This document shows, piece after piece, positions 1 through 10,629 of a stretch of DNA of 64,000 nucleotides (position 1 is the first letter of the stretch; each line of letters begins with the position of its first letter). The stretch spans positions 20,134,266 to 20,198,265 of the forward strand of contig OX387197.1 of NCBI GenBank assembly GCA_947561715.1, given 5' to 3'. The position numbers and the translations under genes are program-made. The notes under the pieces are model-generated. The model was not told where the DNA came from. It searched no databases and saw nothing but the letters and a program-made list of their open reading frames with translations. This stretch comes from Ascidia mentula (lineage: Eukaryota; Chordata; Ascidiacea; Phlebobranchia; Ascidiidae).

Positions 1-1
1 T

Positions 2-1132
2 AGAGGCATGTTTCTGAATCTCCAAACATTGAAAAGTCAGCTCCCTCATGAAGCAAAGATGGAATTTAATAAGTTAAGCCAATTGGATTTCTCAGAAAAT
101 AAAATTGAAACTGTGGACACTGATCTCTTCCAAAACATGACAAAACTTTCCTTTGCGAACCTGAGTAACAACAAACTCCACCTTGACAGCATATTTTTAA
201 GCGATTCCACTTTTGTTGTTGACTCTCAGTACAACCCAACAAATCCAACATGTCAACACTGGCAAAGCTTAACAAACAAACAGACAGATGCACAACTAGT
301 CTGTTACAAAAAAGGAAGCCTTACAGTGGCAAAAGTTATTAGATCTACAGGGATTGTGTGCACTGTCAGTGGTAACTGTACACATTCAAAAAGTGCTCAT
401 GAACTCATGGTCATGTGCGGATTGGCAACTGACATTTTCGATTACAGTTTGGTTATCATCCTTGTGGTGACAATCTGTGTTGTGACTGGTGTAATTCTAG
501 CTGGTGTCATGATTTATCGGGTCAAAAGAACTAGGAGCATGGACATTGAAAAGTCGTCATGCAAAGAAAGTACCGGTCAGTATGAAGTTCCAACTGTGAA
601 TAACTGGAGGAGGCAAACTTTGCGTCGAATGCGCCACAATCCACAGCATAGTGTGACTCCACATTCACCTGACAACATAAGGAGTTTGTCAATCAAGCAC
701 TTCTACTATAGCATAAAGTTTAATCGGCAACAAGCAGAAGATAGTGAAACCTCTGAAACAAATGAAAGAATTTACAGCGAAATCAAGGAAGCTCTTCGGG
801 GCCAAAGTAAGTATGGAAGCCGGAAAGATGTGGATGACTACATAGACATCAGCGACATCGCCACAACATCTTACACAACGACACCAAGAACCAGTGAAGG
901 ACAGGTTGGGGTTGAATCCGTTGTGGGACAAAATCAACACTGTTTCCCACTGGAGCAAGCATTACCCATTAATGCAAGTTCAGAAATTATTACCACCAAA
1001 CCTGGAATCTCTAAATGCAAAGAGTTACCTCTGGCACAACCAGTCATGCTCAGAAAACACAGTGGTGACTTCGATGACTATGTACAACCTATGTCGCACA
1101 ACCGTGTATCATATTTAGAGTTGAGCCTCTAG
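2..1132 (+). CDS. LRR transmembrane receptor, 3' part
   Basis: The reading frame is open from the left edge, so the N-terminus is missing. Methionine at base 8 is probably internal. About 374 residues are visible. Residues 20-65 carry leucine-rich repeat spacing (LSQLDFSENKI, LSFANLSNNKL), followed by a short cysteine-containing cap with N-glycosylation sequons. One membrane segment follows at about residues 145-168 (VIILVVTICVVTGVILAGV), flanked by basic residues. The cytoplasmic tail of about 200 residues is rich in Ser, Thr and Tyr. It holds several tyrosine motifs (IYSEI, DDYIDI, DDYVQP) and ends in VSYLEL, which fits the ITIM consensus (V/I/L/S-x-Y-x-x-L). This suggests a single-pass signalling receptor of the LRR cell-surface class; the ligand and exact family are unknown. 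It lies opposite the last visible exons of RELCH, and its likely poly(A) signal overlaps one of them. Confidence 0.75.
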   Translation, partial: RGMFLNLQTLKSQLPHEAKMEFNKLSQLDFSENKIETVDTDLFQNMTKLSFANLSNNKLHLDSIFLSDSTFVVDSQYNPTNPTCQHWQSLTNKQTDAQLVCYKKGSLTVAKVIRSTGIVCTVSGNCTHSKSAHELMVMCGLATDIFDYSLVIILVVTICVVTGVILAGVMIYRVKRTRSMDIEKSSCKESTGQYEVPTVNNWRRQTLRRMRHNPQHSVTPHSPDNIRSLSIKHFYYSIKFNRQQAEDSETSETNERIYSEIKEALRGQSKYGSRKDVDDYIDISDIATTSYTTTPRTSEGQVGVESVVGQNQHCFPLEQALPINASSEIITTKPGISKCKELPLAQPVMLRKHSGDFDDYVQPMSHNRVSYLELSL

Positions 1133-1314
1133 GATCATGAAATTCCTTTCAAAATTCCAATTTCACTTTTGTGGGTATGAAAAGTACACGTGCTTTATTT
1201 TTTTACATGACTTTGGGGATGTTTGTTTTACTAATGTGAAATGTGTTTTGCCTGTGTTAATAACCTGTATAGTTTTAATAATGTACTAGTGTAGGTTTGC
1301 TGTTCCATACTAAC

Positions 1315-4300
1315 CTTAATAAAGTTAATGTGGACATCATTGATGAAAGGGAAAGCTTTGATTTTGCCAAAGATATCACAGATTGAAGCAGAAATTCATT
1401 TAGCGCAGACTGTGATGTTTCTCCCTGCGTAAAAACAATTGTTAATATAAATCATAATATGTCCCATATATTACTTTGCTTTTGTCGACAGCGTTGGACA
1501 CTTACGTCTTCAGTGGAAACTGTGACAGTGGCAGCATAAACAGGAAGAACGCAAGTTGTGAGATGTTCAGGACATTCATTAAGAAACAAAACAAACTTCT
1601 TTAGCACCTATACAAGAATGTGGCAAACTGTCAATATCAGCCAGTGAATTGCATGTTGAATGTCAATTCAATAAATGTTCACCTTTTCTTCATAAAAGTG
1701 GTTTCCAAATACACATTTAAAGCAATGCATTAATTCAAAAAGTCTTTGTACAATAGGTTGTGATTGTGGGTCTGCAAACTTGCAAATTTTGAGAAATCTT
1801 GCAAAGCTGTGAAAAATAATGTTCTTGGTTGCAAGCAATCAGCAATATCATATTAACTCATATTAACATTTGCAATTAAAATATAGTGGCATTTTACATT
1901 ATACCAAACCAACATGATCAAATAGACTTACAACTGGTCTGTAGTCCACGAAAAAACTTCGTAAGATTTGAGGTCTTTGTTGTCATAAATAAGTTGATTA
2001 AATATTTGCATCAGGTTATTGCACTTTGCCTCGCTGTCCAAGATGACGTGAGGATCAGTAAGCTTGTTTTCTATTACAGGAAGTATGTGTTGAGAAATAG
2101 AAGAATCTGTAGGAAAAGGAACAATGTTAATCTGATGAGAGTTATTGTTCATAAGTTGTCATACCTATTTCCACATCTTTATTTGCTTCACCGATTTCTA
2201 GGATAACGGCAGAGTACAGAAAATATATTAAGCTACGTACTGGAACAAATTCTTGGTCGGCGATTGCTGCATATGAATAAATGTCATCTTTGCTCTGGAA
2301 AATAAAAAAATTATGTTTAACAACAAGAGCACATTTTGGAAATCAAGTTAGAATTTTTCACATGCAAACCAACTTCCGAGATAAAAATAATATTGAAATA
2401 GAATAACATACTGTGTTGTTGAGAGCATTTTCAAGATCAGACAGAAGTTGGTCAAACATATGATTGTGAAAAGTACAGCGATTTACAGACCACAGTGCGA
2501 CAGCGGGCAAATACGTTGATATGGCAACTTCCCTAACAGTGGGACTTTTGTCTCGGATGAAAGACCTCATTAACTGGAATGCCTAAGAAAACAAACAATT
2601 TATCAACTAATATATACTAAAGCACTACAGGAGTTTGTTGTATCAAGTGTACAGTACTTGTTTGTATTTGTCATCATCGTCTTGCAGGGAATGGATGAGG
2701 GCAAGGGATTTGATTACTGAACATATGACAGGGTCCATTTTTTCCTCTTGTTCGATTTGTTGCAAAATAGAGACAAGCAGAGAACCCCGCATTTCTGCCT
2801 GCAATTTAAGAAGTAAAAACAAAAAAAATTTTGGGAGGAGATTTCAAAACACATATGTTGGTTAAGAGTGTAGATGTCTTGTAGTAACTTTGTCCATTAC
2901 ATATTTTAGGAATAACCCAGAAACCTTAAAACTAATTCCAAATAAACTGTCTAACCCTTAAATATGGAGCAATAGCACCACACGCTTCAGCAACAAGCTG
3001 GCGTCTTTCAGGATATTTGTGACCAATCTGTTCCCAACATTGTGGTAGTAATTCCTCTTCTGTTCTTGTTTCACCGATGTGTTTGGCATATGCCACGCAA
3101 CCCAGAAGTATCATTTGCCTAAAATGATTTTCAATGAGTTTTGTTGCATTTTTCTTTTCAGGCATTTATTCCAGTCAGTTTGCAAATATTATTGATTCTT
3201 TTTGCAGAGGGCAACAATACAAACAGGGCAAAATCAATAACATGAATTAACAGATTAGGGTCAGACAAATGAGAACATGGTAATTACAATGGACATGGGC
3301 TCTATCCTCTATTTGATATTTTAATCATGAGGTATTTTTGGCCATTAAACGCTTAAGAGAAACCTAGTAAAAAAATCCAAACACAAAATTATCACTTGGA
3401 TCAATCTCACCTCTCACTTTCACCCGGTTTTTTAATCAAATTGAACAAAATATTCAGAAGCTCATTGCGCACAGTGATGTCTGTATGCAGAGCAGCAGCA
3501 CTTAGAAGCAGTGGAATAAGTTGGTCACGCTTTACTAAAAGAACTGTTGGAACAATATGGGGTAGGCAGCGAGCTAAAAGATGCACTAGATCTTGAGCAG
3601 TTTGGGACACATTCAAAATCTAAAAAGCAAAATGAAATTGGTTTTCCTGTGAACACTTGTTGTAAAAAAAATGTCACCTCTGATGTGAGCCATGAATCTT
3701 CCACTTTGGAATGCAATTTAGACAAAAGTGCTTTCAAAAATGGTGTGGAAAGTTTGCTGTTTGAATGAAAACAATTTTTATTTATTTATCTTCAAAAAGG
3801 CTGAAGACTTCCACAAACCATCAATAATTAAAAAATAAAAGCATAGTTGGTGGTGAGAGTTTTATTATAATCAGACCAACAAATTCTTACTCATTTTGCT
3901 GTCCATTTGTTATTTCTTTTTGTTTGTGGGTAGGATCAATTGCATCTGTTTTTGTTTCGCTTGTTACAGTTTCTTTAACTCCACTTTGCAAATTGGTTAA
4001 CTCAGATTGGTCCACATTGGCCTTAACCAATAATGCACATTCTGCTTGGAGTTTTACAACTTCCTGTTGTGCCAAATCATTGTTTCTGTAACAACAGATT
4101 TTTTTGATAAAATCCTTTAGGATCTTCTACAGCCAATTATGCAAACGTTATAAAATACCTTTTGCAGGTGTCAAGTTCTAAAAGTAATTCTGCATGTTTC
4201 TTTTCCAAAATGTTCATTTCAACTTTCATTTGGGCCAATACATCTGTTTCTTCTTCGTTTTCCACCTGTTTAATGAACAATATTGCTAATTCTACAGGTA

Positions 4301-5651
4301 CTAGAGCTTGTGTTAATATACCACTCACAGTTATGGAAGCTTCCTTTTCATCTGTCATTGTCCCAACATGCACCAACTGAGCTTTGGGCAAAATATGATT
4401 GTTGAAATCTCTATAAAGTTTTAACAATCCAGGTGGCTTTGGGGTATTCAAGCCAACATCATGCCAGTCCTCAAAGTCCTATCAAATATAACACAGGATT
4501 TATGTTTGAAGTTCAAATCAAATTTAACCCAAATCTATGATAAATGAAGTTTAGCATAAAAGATAAATGATGACCAAATGTACATAGAAGTCACACATGA
4601 CATGTTATTAAATTTTTATCTGTCAGAATTAGCATCTGGCAAATCAACAACAATCCTTGACAGTTACTTAATAATATTACTATGCACTGTGACATGTTAA
4701 ACATTTAAGAACATACTTGTTCTTCGTTTTCATCTGCAAATGTGATGGCAGACAACTTGTACTGATGGTCAATCAGGTATTCATTTACAAGATGATTAAT
4801 TGCTCTTATTTCCAATGGCTTTGCATCACCACTAGAATTTCCTGTGGAATATCCTTCTTTCAACTGTCCATTTGTAATTATCTCATTTGTTATATTCTGA
4901 AGACACGATACTTCCTGTTCTGAAGAGACAGGTATGAGATATTCCACAAAATTTTTACACCAAGGTTTACAAACCAGAACTTACATGAAATTGCAACACA
5001 ATAAATCGGCTTACCTGCTGTATTAGTAAGATTTGCTCTAAGAGATTTGATGGTGTCTTTTGCTTTGCGAAGCTCAAACTCCAAAACTGAAAAAAAGTCA
5101 CCACAATTTTAATGAACAATGTAACACAAACATAAAATACACTGCCACACTTACCAGCAATCCTCTCATCAACTTGCTGTCCATCATCTGAAAATCTAGC
5201 AATATCAAGTGAATCAAATGTACTGCAGCTGCTGGTTCGATCTGAATAACAATATGGTAAAAGGTAAATATATAACATTGTGAAGATGGCTGCACAAAAA
5301 GAGACAAACTAGATTAAATTCAATAACTTTATAACAACAAAGACAAATCAACACTAACAAGAAGAGAAATGGACCAAACTTACGTAAGCCTTCAGGCGAC
5401 TCTTTGCAGTTGATTTGTTGCTCAAAGTTGCTTGGGTTGGAGAAGAAGTTACGAAGTCGAGGCAGATCTTTCCCTCTTTCTTGCATTTCAGTGTACAACT
5501 CCAAAGCCGTAAGTATATAATTTTTCTTCAGCAACTGTTCAGCAACAACGTCCACAGGAATATCACCATCTGATTTATTTTGGGAAGAATATCCATGTTT
5601 GGGTGTCTCGCTATCACTGTCCTCGTCGAGAAATGGATTTAAACCAGACAT
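1315..5651 (-). CDS. RELCH: RELCH (KIAA1468), LisH/HEAT protein, partial
   Basis: RELCH is a Rab11-binding protein acting at recycling endosomes in sterol transport (known for the vertebrate family). Exons: 5384-5651, 5155-5241, 5015-5086, 4717-4919, 4159-4478, 3891-4085, 3678-3756, 3411-3619, 2956-3118, 2658-2798, 2412-2582, 2165-2294, 1932-2106, 1683-1806, 1506-1607, 1315-1424. They give about 849 residues in frame. The N-terminus has an acidic NPF-type motif (LNPFLDEDSDSE) and a LisH-like segment (LTALELYTEM, LPRLRNFFSNPSNFE). Coiled coil (FELRKAKDTIKSLRANL), a second LisH-like unit and HEAT repeats (RCLPHIVPTVLL, LLPQCWEQIGHKYPERR) follow. The human protein is about 1,216 residues, so the last third is missing. 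The 1315 exon ends in a normal donor (gttagt) and no matching exon lies between it and the LRR gene. The last exons are therefore probably left of the window. An acceptor AG abuts the start codon. Confidence 0.9.
1318..1323 (+). other. Poly(A) signal of the LRR gene
   Basis: AATAAA lies about 190 bases after the LRR receptor stop and is the first canonical signal there. It sits inside a RELCH exon on the other strand, so the two transcripts would overlap antisense. Confidence 0.5.
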
Positions 5652-5932
5652 CTGATTGCTTGCTTATTAGTAACTTTTTCTCATTTAATTCAAAACATTA
5701 AATAAATGTGACATCTACAAAAGAATTTGGTTACTGTAGTGACGTTAGCTTCACACTATTTGCCATTCATATATTTCCAAACAACGTTACGGCTGTATCC
5801 AGATCTGGCGTGATTACTATGCGATAATACAATAACTAACTTGTAAGACCATTAAAATCTTGTTTTTGAAACAATAAGCTTACTTAGATGTGACGATATG
5901 ACGTACTACCGGTACCAGGTGCATCTAAAATG

Positions 5933-5983
5933 CCATTGTAGGCATTGACAGCCTGTAATGCCTAGACTCAATGCCTACAATGG
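5933..5983. repeat. Perfect 16-bp inverted repeat
   Basis: CCATTGTAGGCATTGA at 5933-5948 is matched exactly by its reverse complement at 5968-5983, with a 19-base loop. It could form a hairpin or be the relic of a small foldback element. No target-site duplication is clear. Confidence 0.75.
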
Positions 5984-7059
5984 GTTTTGAGAGGGACCGC
6001 GTACGACCTACTAACCTAGGCTACTTATAATCCTTAGTAAGACTCTTGTTTTTGAAACAATTAGCTTCCTTCCTATGCGTTTTAAACGACTGGTTAAGGT
6101 TATTTCAATTAATAACAGAATTTTCCTTTGGTATTTATGTTAAAGTTATTCGCATTTTTCGGACGGAAAAATTTATATGCTTCTGTGATTGCAAACTCAA
6201 TAAAGAAACAAAAGACCTGCGCAGTGGGGAGATTCCGTCTTGCAATGCGACAGCATGAAACAATTTTGCGTTTTATGAATTCCTGCGTGATTCTGAATAA
6301 AAAGAATAAATAAAATTGTTGTGGTTTTGGTTTTAGTTCAGAGCGGCGCGACACTGGAAAATACCACAACGTACAGAAGTAGAAAAATGTGACAAGCTAT
6401 TCTGCATTGCAGACTCTGAATAATAGAGGGCGCCATGGTCTTAATTATTACCTTCATTTTATGTTTTGTACTTGGCTTTATTATCGTACCTATATTTTAT
6501 ACTTCAGAATACACTAATATTATTATAACTTATCTCGGTGAGTAAAGCATTTTAGCAAAATTACGTTTTGTAAATGTTCATGCCGCAAAGCAACATGCAA
6601 CAAAATTGCGGCGTAGATTTTTCGCTAGATCAGTGACCACAAGCTTGCACAAAATAGATCCGCAAGATTCATTTTACTTGTATTTGTATAACATTTTGTA
6701 TATTTTTTTTTTGCTTATGGTATGCCTATTGTAATGAAAATGGATTACTAATTTCGAAAGTGCGGTGCTGTGATATTTTTTTGTGTTTCGTTACAATTCA
6801 TGTGACTGGAAACAAGTCACTCTTGCACGCGGCTTACGACAATTTTTTCTGTTGTGATCCTTGTGCTGTTAATAGTTACTTATTTCTACTAGACCATAAA
6901 TACTAATACTACAATAAGTCATGGTAATTGTCAAAAACCGTGTGTCTTTAAGACATCACGACCATCATACTATTTAGTTGAGCGCTGTTAACACAGCTTG
7001 TTTTGTATATAAAAAAAAAAAAACTTGTTATCCCATGCGAAAATTGATGAATGGGCCTG

Positions 7060-7345
7060 GCCACGCCAAGCAACGTTGTTACAATTTAAGTATTCCACTT
7101 CAGTTTCATTTTTGACAACACTACCCAACTGCTTGGAAAGCAGGAACTCGAAAGAGGGTTGACAGGACCATTCCTTGTGATACGGAAGTTGTCCGAAAGG
7201 TTGTACAAAATCCCCTTCTTTTAAGTCTTTGAACTATCCAAGGTAGTACACATTGACCAGTTAAGGAGATTCGAGGCGGAAACTGTGCCTAAAAACTCGC
7301 TACACACTGTTGAGGACGAATCACACTCCGACTCCGATGGAAAAA
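7060..7345 (+). mobile_element. Ty3/gypsy-like LTR retrotransposon fossil
   Basis: Fragments on the + strand resemble the C-terminal end of an integrase-type pol polyprotein of the Ty3/gypsy group, including a VVHIDQLRRFEAE-like stretch typical of that end. Only this piece is visible; it is broken, without recognisable LTRs, and looks old. It lies upstream of KLHL18. Confidence 0.5.
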
Positions 7346-7872
7346 CCGCAGCATAGACGTTTCTCCCTCTGAAGACGATGGAACGTCCCTTTTGCGGACG
7401 GGTGCAACATTTACCTGCGTATCTGCGTGACTATGTGTGTAAAGTGTACAACAGTATATTTCGAGAGCAAAATTATGTTAATTGGAGGGGGCATTGTAGC
7501 GATTTGTGCGTCATTACGCGTATGTAGTCATGTGTGTCCGTGTGTCTTGTGATGCATGTCGGTGTGTGGTCTGTGTCGCGTTTATGATTAAGATCCACCG
7601 GAGCACAGTGAAGAAAAAGGCGAGGTGTTGCAAGGAGTGTTTTGAGAACAGTTATCGTCAGAAATAGTTTGAGTTGACTAATGAAACTTTTTAAAATGGC
7701 CGTTGTAATATAACATCCCTTCCAATAAAACTCAGAAGATAACTTTTGACACATCACATGTTTGGCTAAAATTCTAGTAGCCTAGCAAGTTGCAAGTATA
7801 TGCAAAATACGGAATGTCTGCTTGTGCTTTTGAAAAACCTGTACAAATATATGACATTTTTGCTTTTGTTGC

Positions 7873-7875
7873 AGC
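7873..7875 (+). other. 3' splice acceptor just upstream of KLHL18 start
   Basis: A pyrimidine-rich tract ends in TTGCAG at 7869-7874, 13 bases before the ATG. With no obvious upstream exon, this could be either a 5'UTR intron or a spliced-leader trans-splicing site. Confidence 0.5.
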
Positions 7876-7887
7876 AATAATTTTAAG

Positions 7888-9615
7888 ATGTCAATGGATA
7901 TGACTGATCTGGATTATGCTATTTCTGAAGAAACTTTGCAGAATAATTCATTTGGTTCGGATGCATTTACTTCTATGCAAGCCATACGTCGACAGGGGAA
8001 AATGTGTGATGTCACTCTAAAGGTGGACAACACGCAATTCTCTGCCCATCGCATTGTTCTTGCTGCTTCCATCCCATACTTTAACAGCATGTTTACCTCT
8101 GATATGGTCGAGGCACACAAAAATGAAATTTTAATCCAGGGAATTGAAGAGCATGCATTGGAGGCTCTTATCAATTATGCCTACACTGGCTGCATTACAG
8201 TGGATAACCGCAATGTTCAGTCCATTATGGTTGGAGCCAACTTTTTACAACTGGATGTGGTCAAGGACTTCTGCTGTGATTTTTTGAAGAAACAATTGCA
8301 CCCAAACAATTGCCTTGGGATTCGACAATTTGGTGAAGCACTTATGTGTATGCCTCTTGTGGAAAAGGCCAATAGCTATTTGCACCAGCATTTTGTGGAA
8401 GTGTCCAAATCTGAAGAATTCATGTCCCACTCAAAAGATTCTGTCATAAATATTCTCTCTCGCAATGAACTTCATGTAAAATCAGAAGAACAAGTGTTTT
8501 ATGCTGCTGCTGGGTGGGTGAAGTATGATTTTGAAAATCGATCCCCCTTTATGCAAGACTTGTTGCAACAAGTGAAACTGCCATTGCTGCGTCCTGAATT
8601 TTTAAGTGATGTAGTTCAAACTGACCAAGCTGTCAAATCCTGTTTAAAATGTCGTGACCTGGTGGATAAAGCTAAAGACTACCATCTCATACCAGACAGA
8701 CGTTCAGAGTTTCCACCCAATATTGTCCGCCCTCGTTACTGCAGTGAAATTCTTGACTTAATCTTTGCAGTTGGTGGGCTGACATCAGCAGGTGAAGCTT
8801 TAAATGTTGTCGAAAAATATACACCTATCGTTGGAAGATGGGAACTAATGTCCTCGATGCACACATGCCGGAGTCGTGTTGGTGTTGCTGTTTTGGCCGG
8901 TCAGCTGTATGCTGTTGGTGGCTACGATGGTACAAATCGACTGAATACTGTTGAAATGTATCTTCCTGATGCAAATGAGTGGTGCGATATCAAGCCCATG
9001 CATGAAAAAAGGAGTGCCTTGGGTTGTGTTGCTCATGAAGATCAACTTTTTGTGTGTGGTGGCTATGATGGTATTGCTTCCTTGAGCAGCTGTGAGGTTT
9101 ACAGACCACACGCCCAAGAATGGGACCGAATTTGTAACATGAACAAAAGCCGAAGTGCTGCTGCTGTTGGTGTCTTTCAGGGATCAGTTTATGTTTTGGG
9201 GGGTCATGATGGTTTGTCTATTTTCAATTCCATTGAGTTATATGACCAAAAGCAGGATAAATGGTGCCTCAGCGTCCCAATGCTTTCCAAGCGGTGTCGA
9301 CATGGTGTGGTGTCACTTCAAGGCAGAATGTTTGTGTTTGGTGGCTACGATGGGCAAAAGTTCCTCAATTCTGTGGAGGTGTTTGATGGAGTGACAAACC
9401 AATGGTGTTTTCTGGCACCTATGGCCCTCAGAAGAAGCAGAGTTGGCGTGGCTGTCAGTGGTGGAAAAATCTATGCACTCGGTGGGTATGATGGATGTTC
9501 CAACCTCAACTCAGTGGAAGTCTATGACCCTGAATCAAATTCATGGAAGCAATCGGATCGCATGTGGGCCCATGATGGGGGTGTTGGTGTTGGAGCAGTC
9601 CCCTTTTCAGGCTGA
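7888..9615 (+). CDS. KLHL18: Kelch-like protein 18 (CUL3 adaptor)
   Basis: The single uninterrupted 575-residue frame starts at the ATG behind a splice acceptor. The order is BTB domain (about 30-135; CDVTLKV, AHRIVLAASIPYF), BACK domain (about 145-245; VKSEEQVFYAAAGWVKYD) and six kelch repeats (about 290-570), each with a GG doublet (VGGYDGTNRL, VCGGYDGIASL, LGGHDGLSIF, FGGYDGQKFL, LGGYDGCSNL). Length and motif order match vertebrate KLHL18 (about 574 residues). The family acts as substrate adaptor for CUL3 ubiquitin ligase; KLHL18 is linked to Aurora A regulation at mitotic entry and to UNC119 in vertebrates. The coding region has no introns. A poly(A) signal lies about 255 bases downstream, and UQCRB converges on it from the other side. 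Confidence 0.96.
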   Translation: MSMDMTDLDYAISEETLQNNSFGSDAFTSMQAIRRQGKMCDVTLKVDNTQFSAHRIVLAASIPYFNSMFTSDMVEAHKNEILIQGIEEHALEALINYAYTGCITVDNRNVQSIMVGANFLQLDVVKDFCCDFLKKQLHPNNCLGIRQFGEALMCMPLVEKANSYLHQHFVEVSKSEEFMSHSKDSVINILSRNELHVKSEEQVFYAAAGWVKYDFENRSPFMQDLLQQVKLPLLRPEFLSDVVQTDQAVKSCLKCRDLVDKAKDYHLIPDRRSEFPPNIVRPRYCSEILDLIFAVGGLTSAGEALNVVEKYTPIVGRWELMSSMHTCRSRVGVAVLAGQLYAVGGYDGTNRLNTVEMYLPDANEWCDIKPMHEKRSALGCVAHEDQLFVCGGYDGIASLSSCEVYRPHAQEWDRICNMNKSRSAAAVGVFQGSVYVLGGHDGLSIFNSIELYDQKQDKWCLSVPMLSKRCRHGVVSLQGRMFVFGGYDGQKFLNSVEVFDGVTNQWCFLAPMALRRSRVGVAVSGGKIYALGGYDGCSNLNSVEVYDPESNSWKQSDRMWAHDGGVGVGAVPFSG

Positions 9616-9869
9616 TACATTGTATTGTATTTATACCCCACACTGTTCTTTACCTATGTGTCTGTATGAATCAGTTTTGTATGTAAGCACGTCCTTTCTT
9701 TTATTTCTCCATATTATATAGCTCTCTACCTAACCATTGTTTGGATATACTGTGAAACTTTGTGGTTTATGTAACAACTGCCATTTTAAATACTCTATTT
9801 GTCTTTTTTTTATTGTTATTCAATTCTGAATGTTGCTTTTAAAATGTAACCAATAATGTAAGAAATACA

Positions 9870-9875
9870 AATAAA
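9870..9875 (+). other. Poly(A) signal of KLHL18
   Basis: AATAAA lies about 255 bases after the stop. The oppositely oriented TTTATT at 9963-9968 is the likely signal for UQCRB, so the two convergent transcripts end within about 100 bases of each other. Confidence 0.65.
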
Positions 9876-10061
9876 AATGCAAACTTTGATTTGGGTTTGT
9901 CACATAAAAAACTAAGCTGCCACTGAAGAAAAATTCAACAAAACCAAAGCCAAGTTAAACCATTTATTACAACAACATAACGTTTTGAGAATTTCTTTAT
10001 ATATTGAACTGTTGATCATGTATTTTAAGAAACACATTTACAAGTTTGTGAGAGGATATTG

Positions 10062-10601
10062 TCAGGCAACTAATTGACTCTTCAACTGACCACGGAGTTT
10101 CCAGATTTGGACAGCATTTATCGCACGGAATGGAACCATCATCAAACGCTCTGTATAATCTTCAAAGTCCAATAGAGCACACTTCATCAGCTTTCTTTCA
10201 CTGATCTCCCTTCGGGCGGTTTCCAAAAGTGGATTCAAATACAAGTGATCAGCATCAATTGGCGTCCACTGATCTGCTGGTAAAATCTGTTGATTGGCCG
10301 AAAGTAGGAGGGCTCGGTTGACTCTAAAGTACCGAGCTTGAACCTGTTCCTCCGTCATTCGGGCTCTAGCCAGTTTCACAACTGGATCTGTTTCCTTTAT
10401 CATGTCATGTTGAAGCATACCAAGTTTGCAGTAGCCTGTTGTAATGTAGTTGAACTTGTGCAACTTCTTTTCAAGTTGTGTGCCATCGGCCTGTATGCAA
10501 GATAGCTGATTTGCATACTTTCCTACTTGCCAATCCAAGTTCACAGCATTTGCAGGGCGAATTTTTTTAAGCACCTGCAAGCCATGCTTTGTTGCAGACA
10601 T
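10062..10601 (-). CDS. UQCRB: Cytochrome bc1 complex subunit 7
   Basis: UQCRB (QCR7, 14 kDa) is a matrix-side subunit of mitochondrial complex III. The core matches the family well: YCKLGMLQHD, RYFRVNRALLLSANQQILP, ADQWTPIDADHLYLNPLLE. The frame is intronless, about 179 residues, starting at the ATG at 10601; the open frame upstream has no earlier ATG before an acceptor AG at 10628-10629. The usual family length is about 110 residues, so this version is extended by about 30 residues at the N-terminus and about 40 at the C-terminus. Whether the extensions are part of the mature protein cannot be told here. Identity of the core is secure, and the extensions are the odd feature. Confidence 0.85.
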   Translation of the reverse strand: MSATKHGLQVLKKIRPANAVNLDWQVGKYANQLSCIQADGTQLEKKLHKFNYITTGYCKLGMLQHDMIKETDPVVKLARARMTEEQVQARYFRVNRALLLSANQQILPADQWTPIDADHLYLNPLLETARREISERKLMKCALLDFEDYTERLMMVPFRAINAVQIWKLRGQLKSQLVA

Positions 10602-10629
10602 GTTCAAAACCAAAAATAACACCAACCCT

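Larger units (their letters stand above)
5652..7874. other. Spacer between divergent RELCH and KLHL18
   Basis: No convincing host gene is seen. It should contain the promoters of RELCH (-) and KLHL18 (+). It holds a 16-bp inverted repeat at 5933-5983 and an LTR-retrotransposon fossil near 7.1-7.3 kb. Other open frames here are short and lack splice or family support. Confidence 0.6.
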
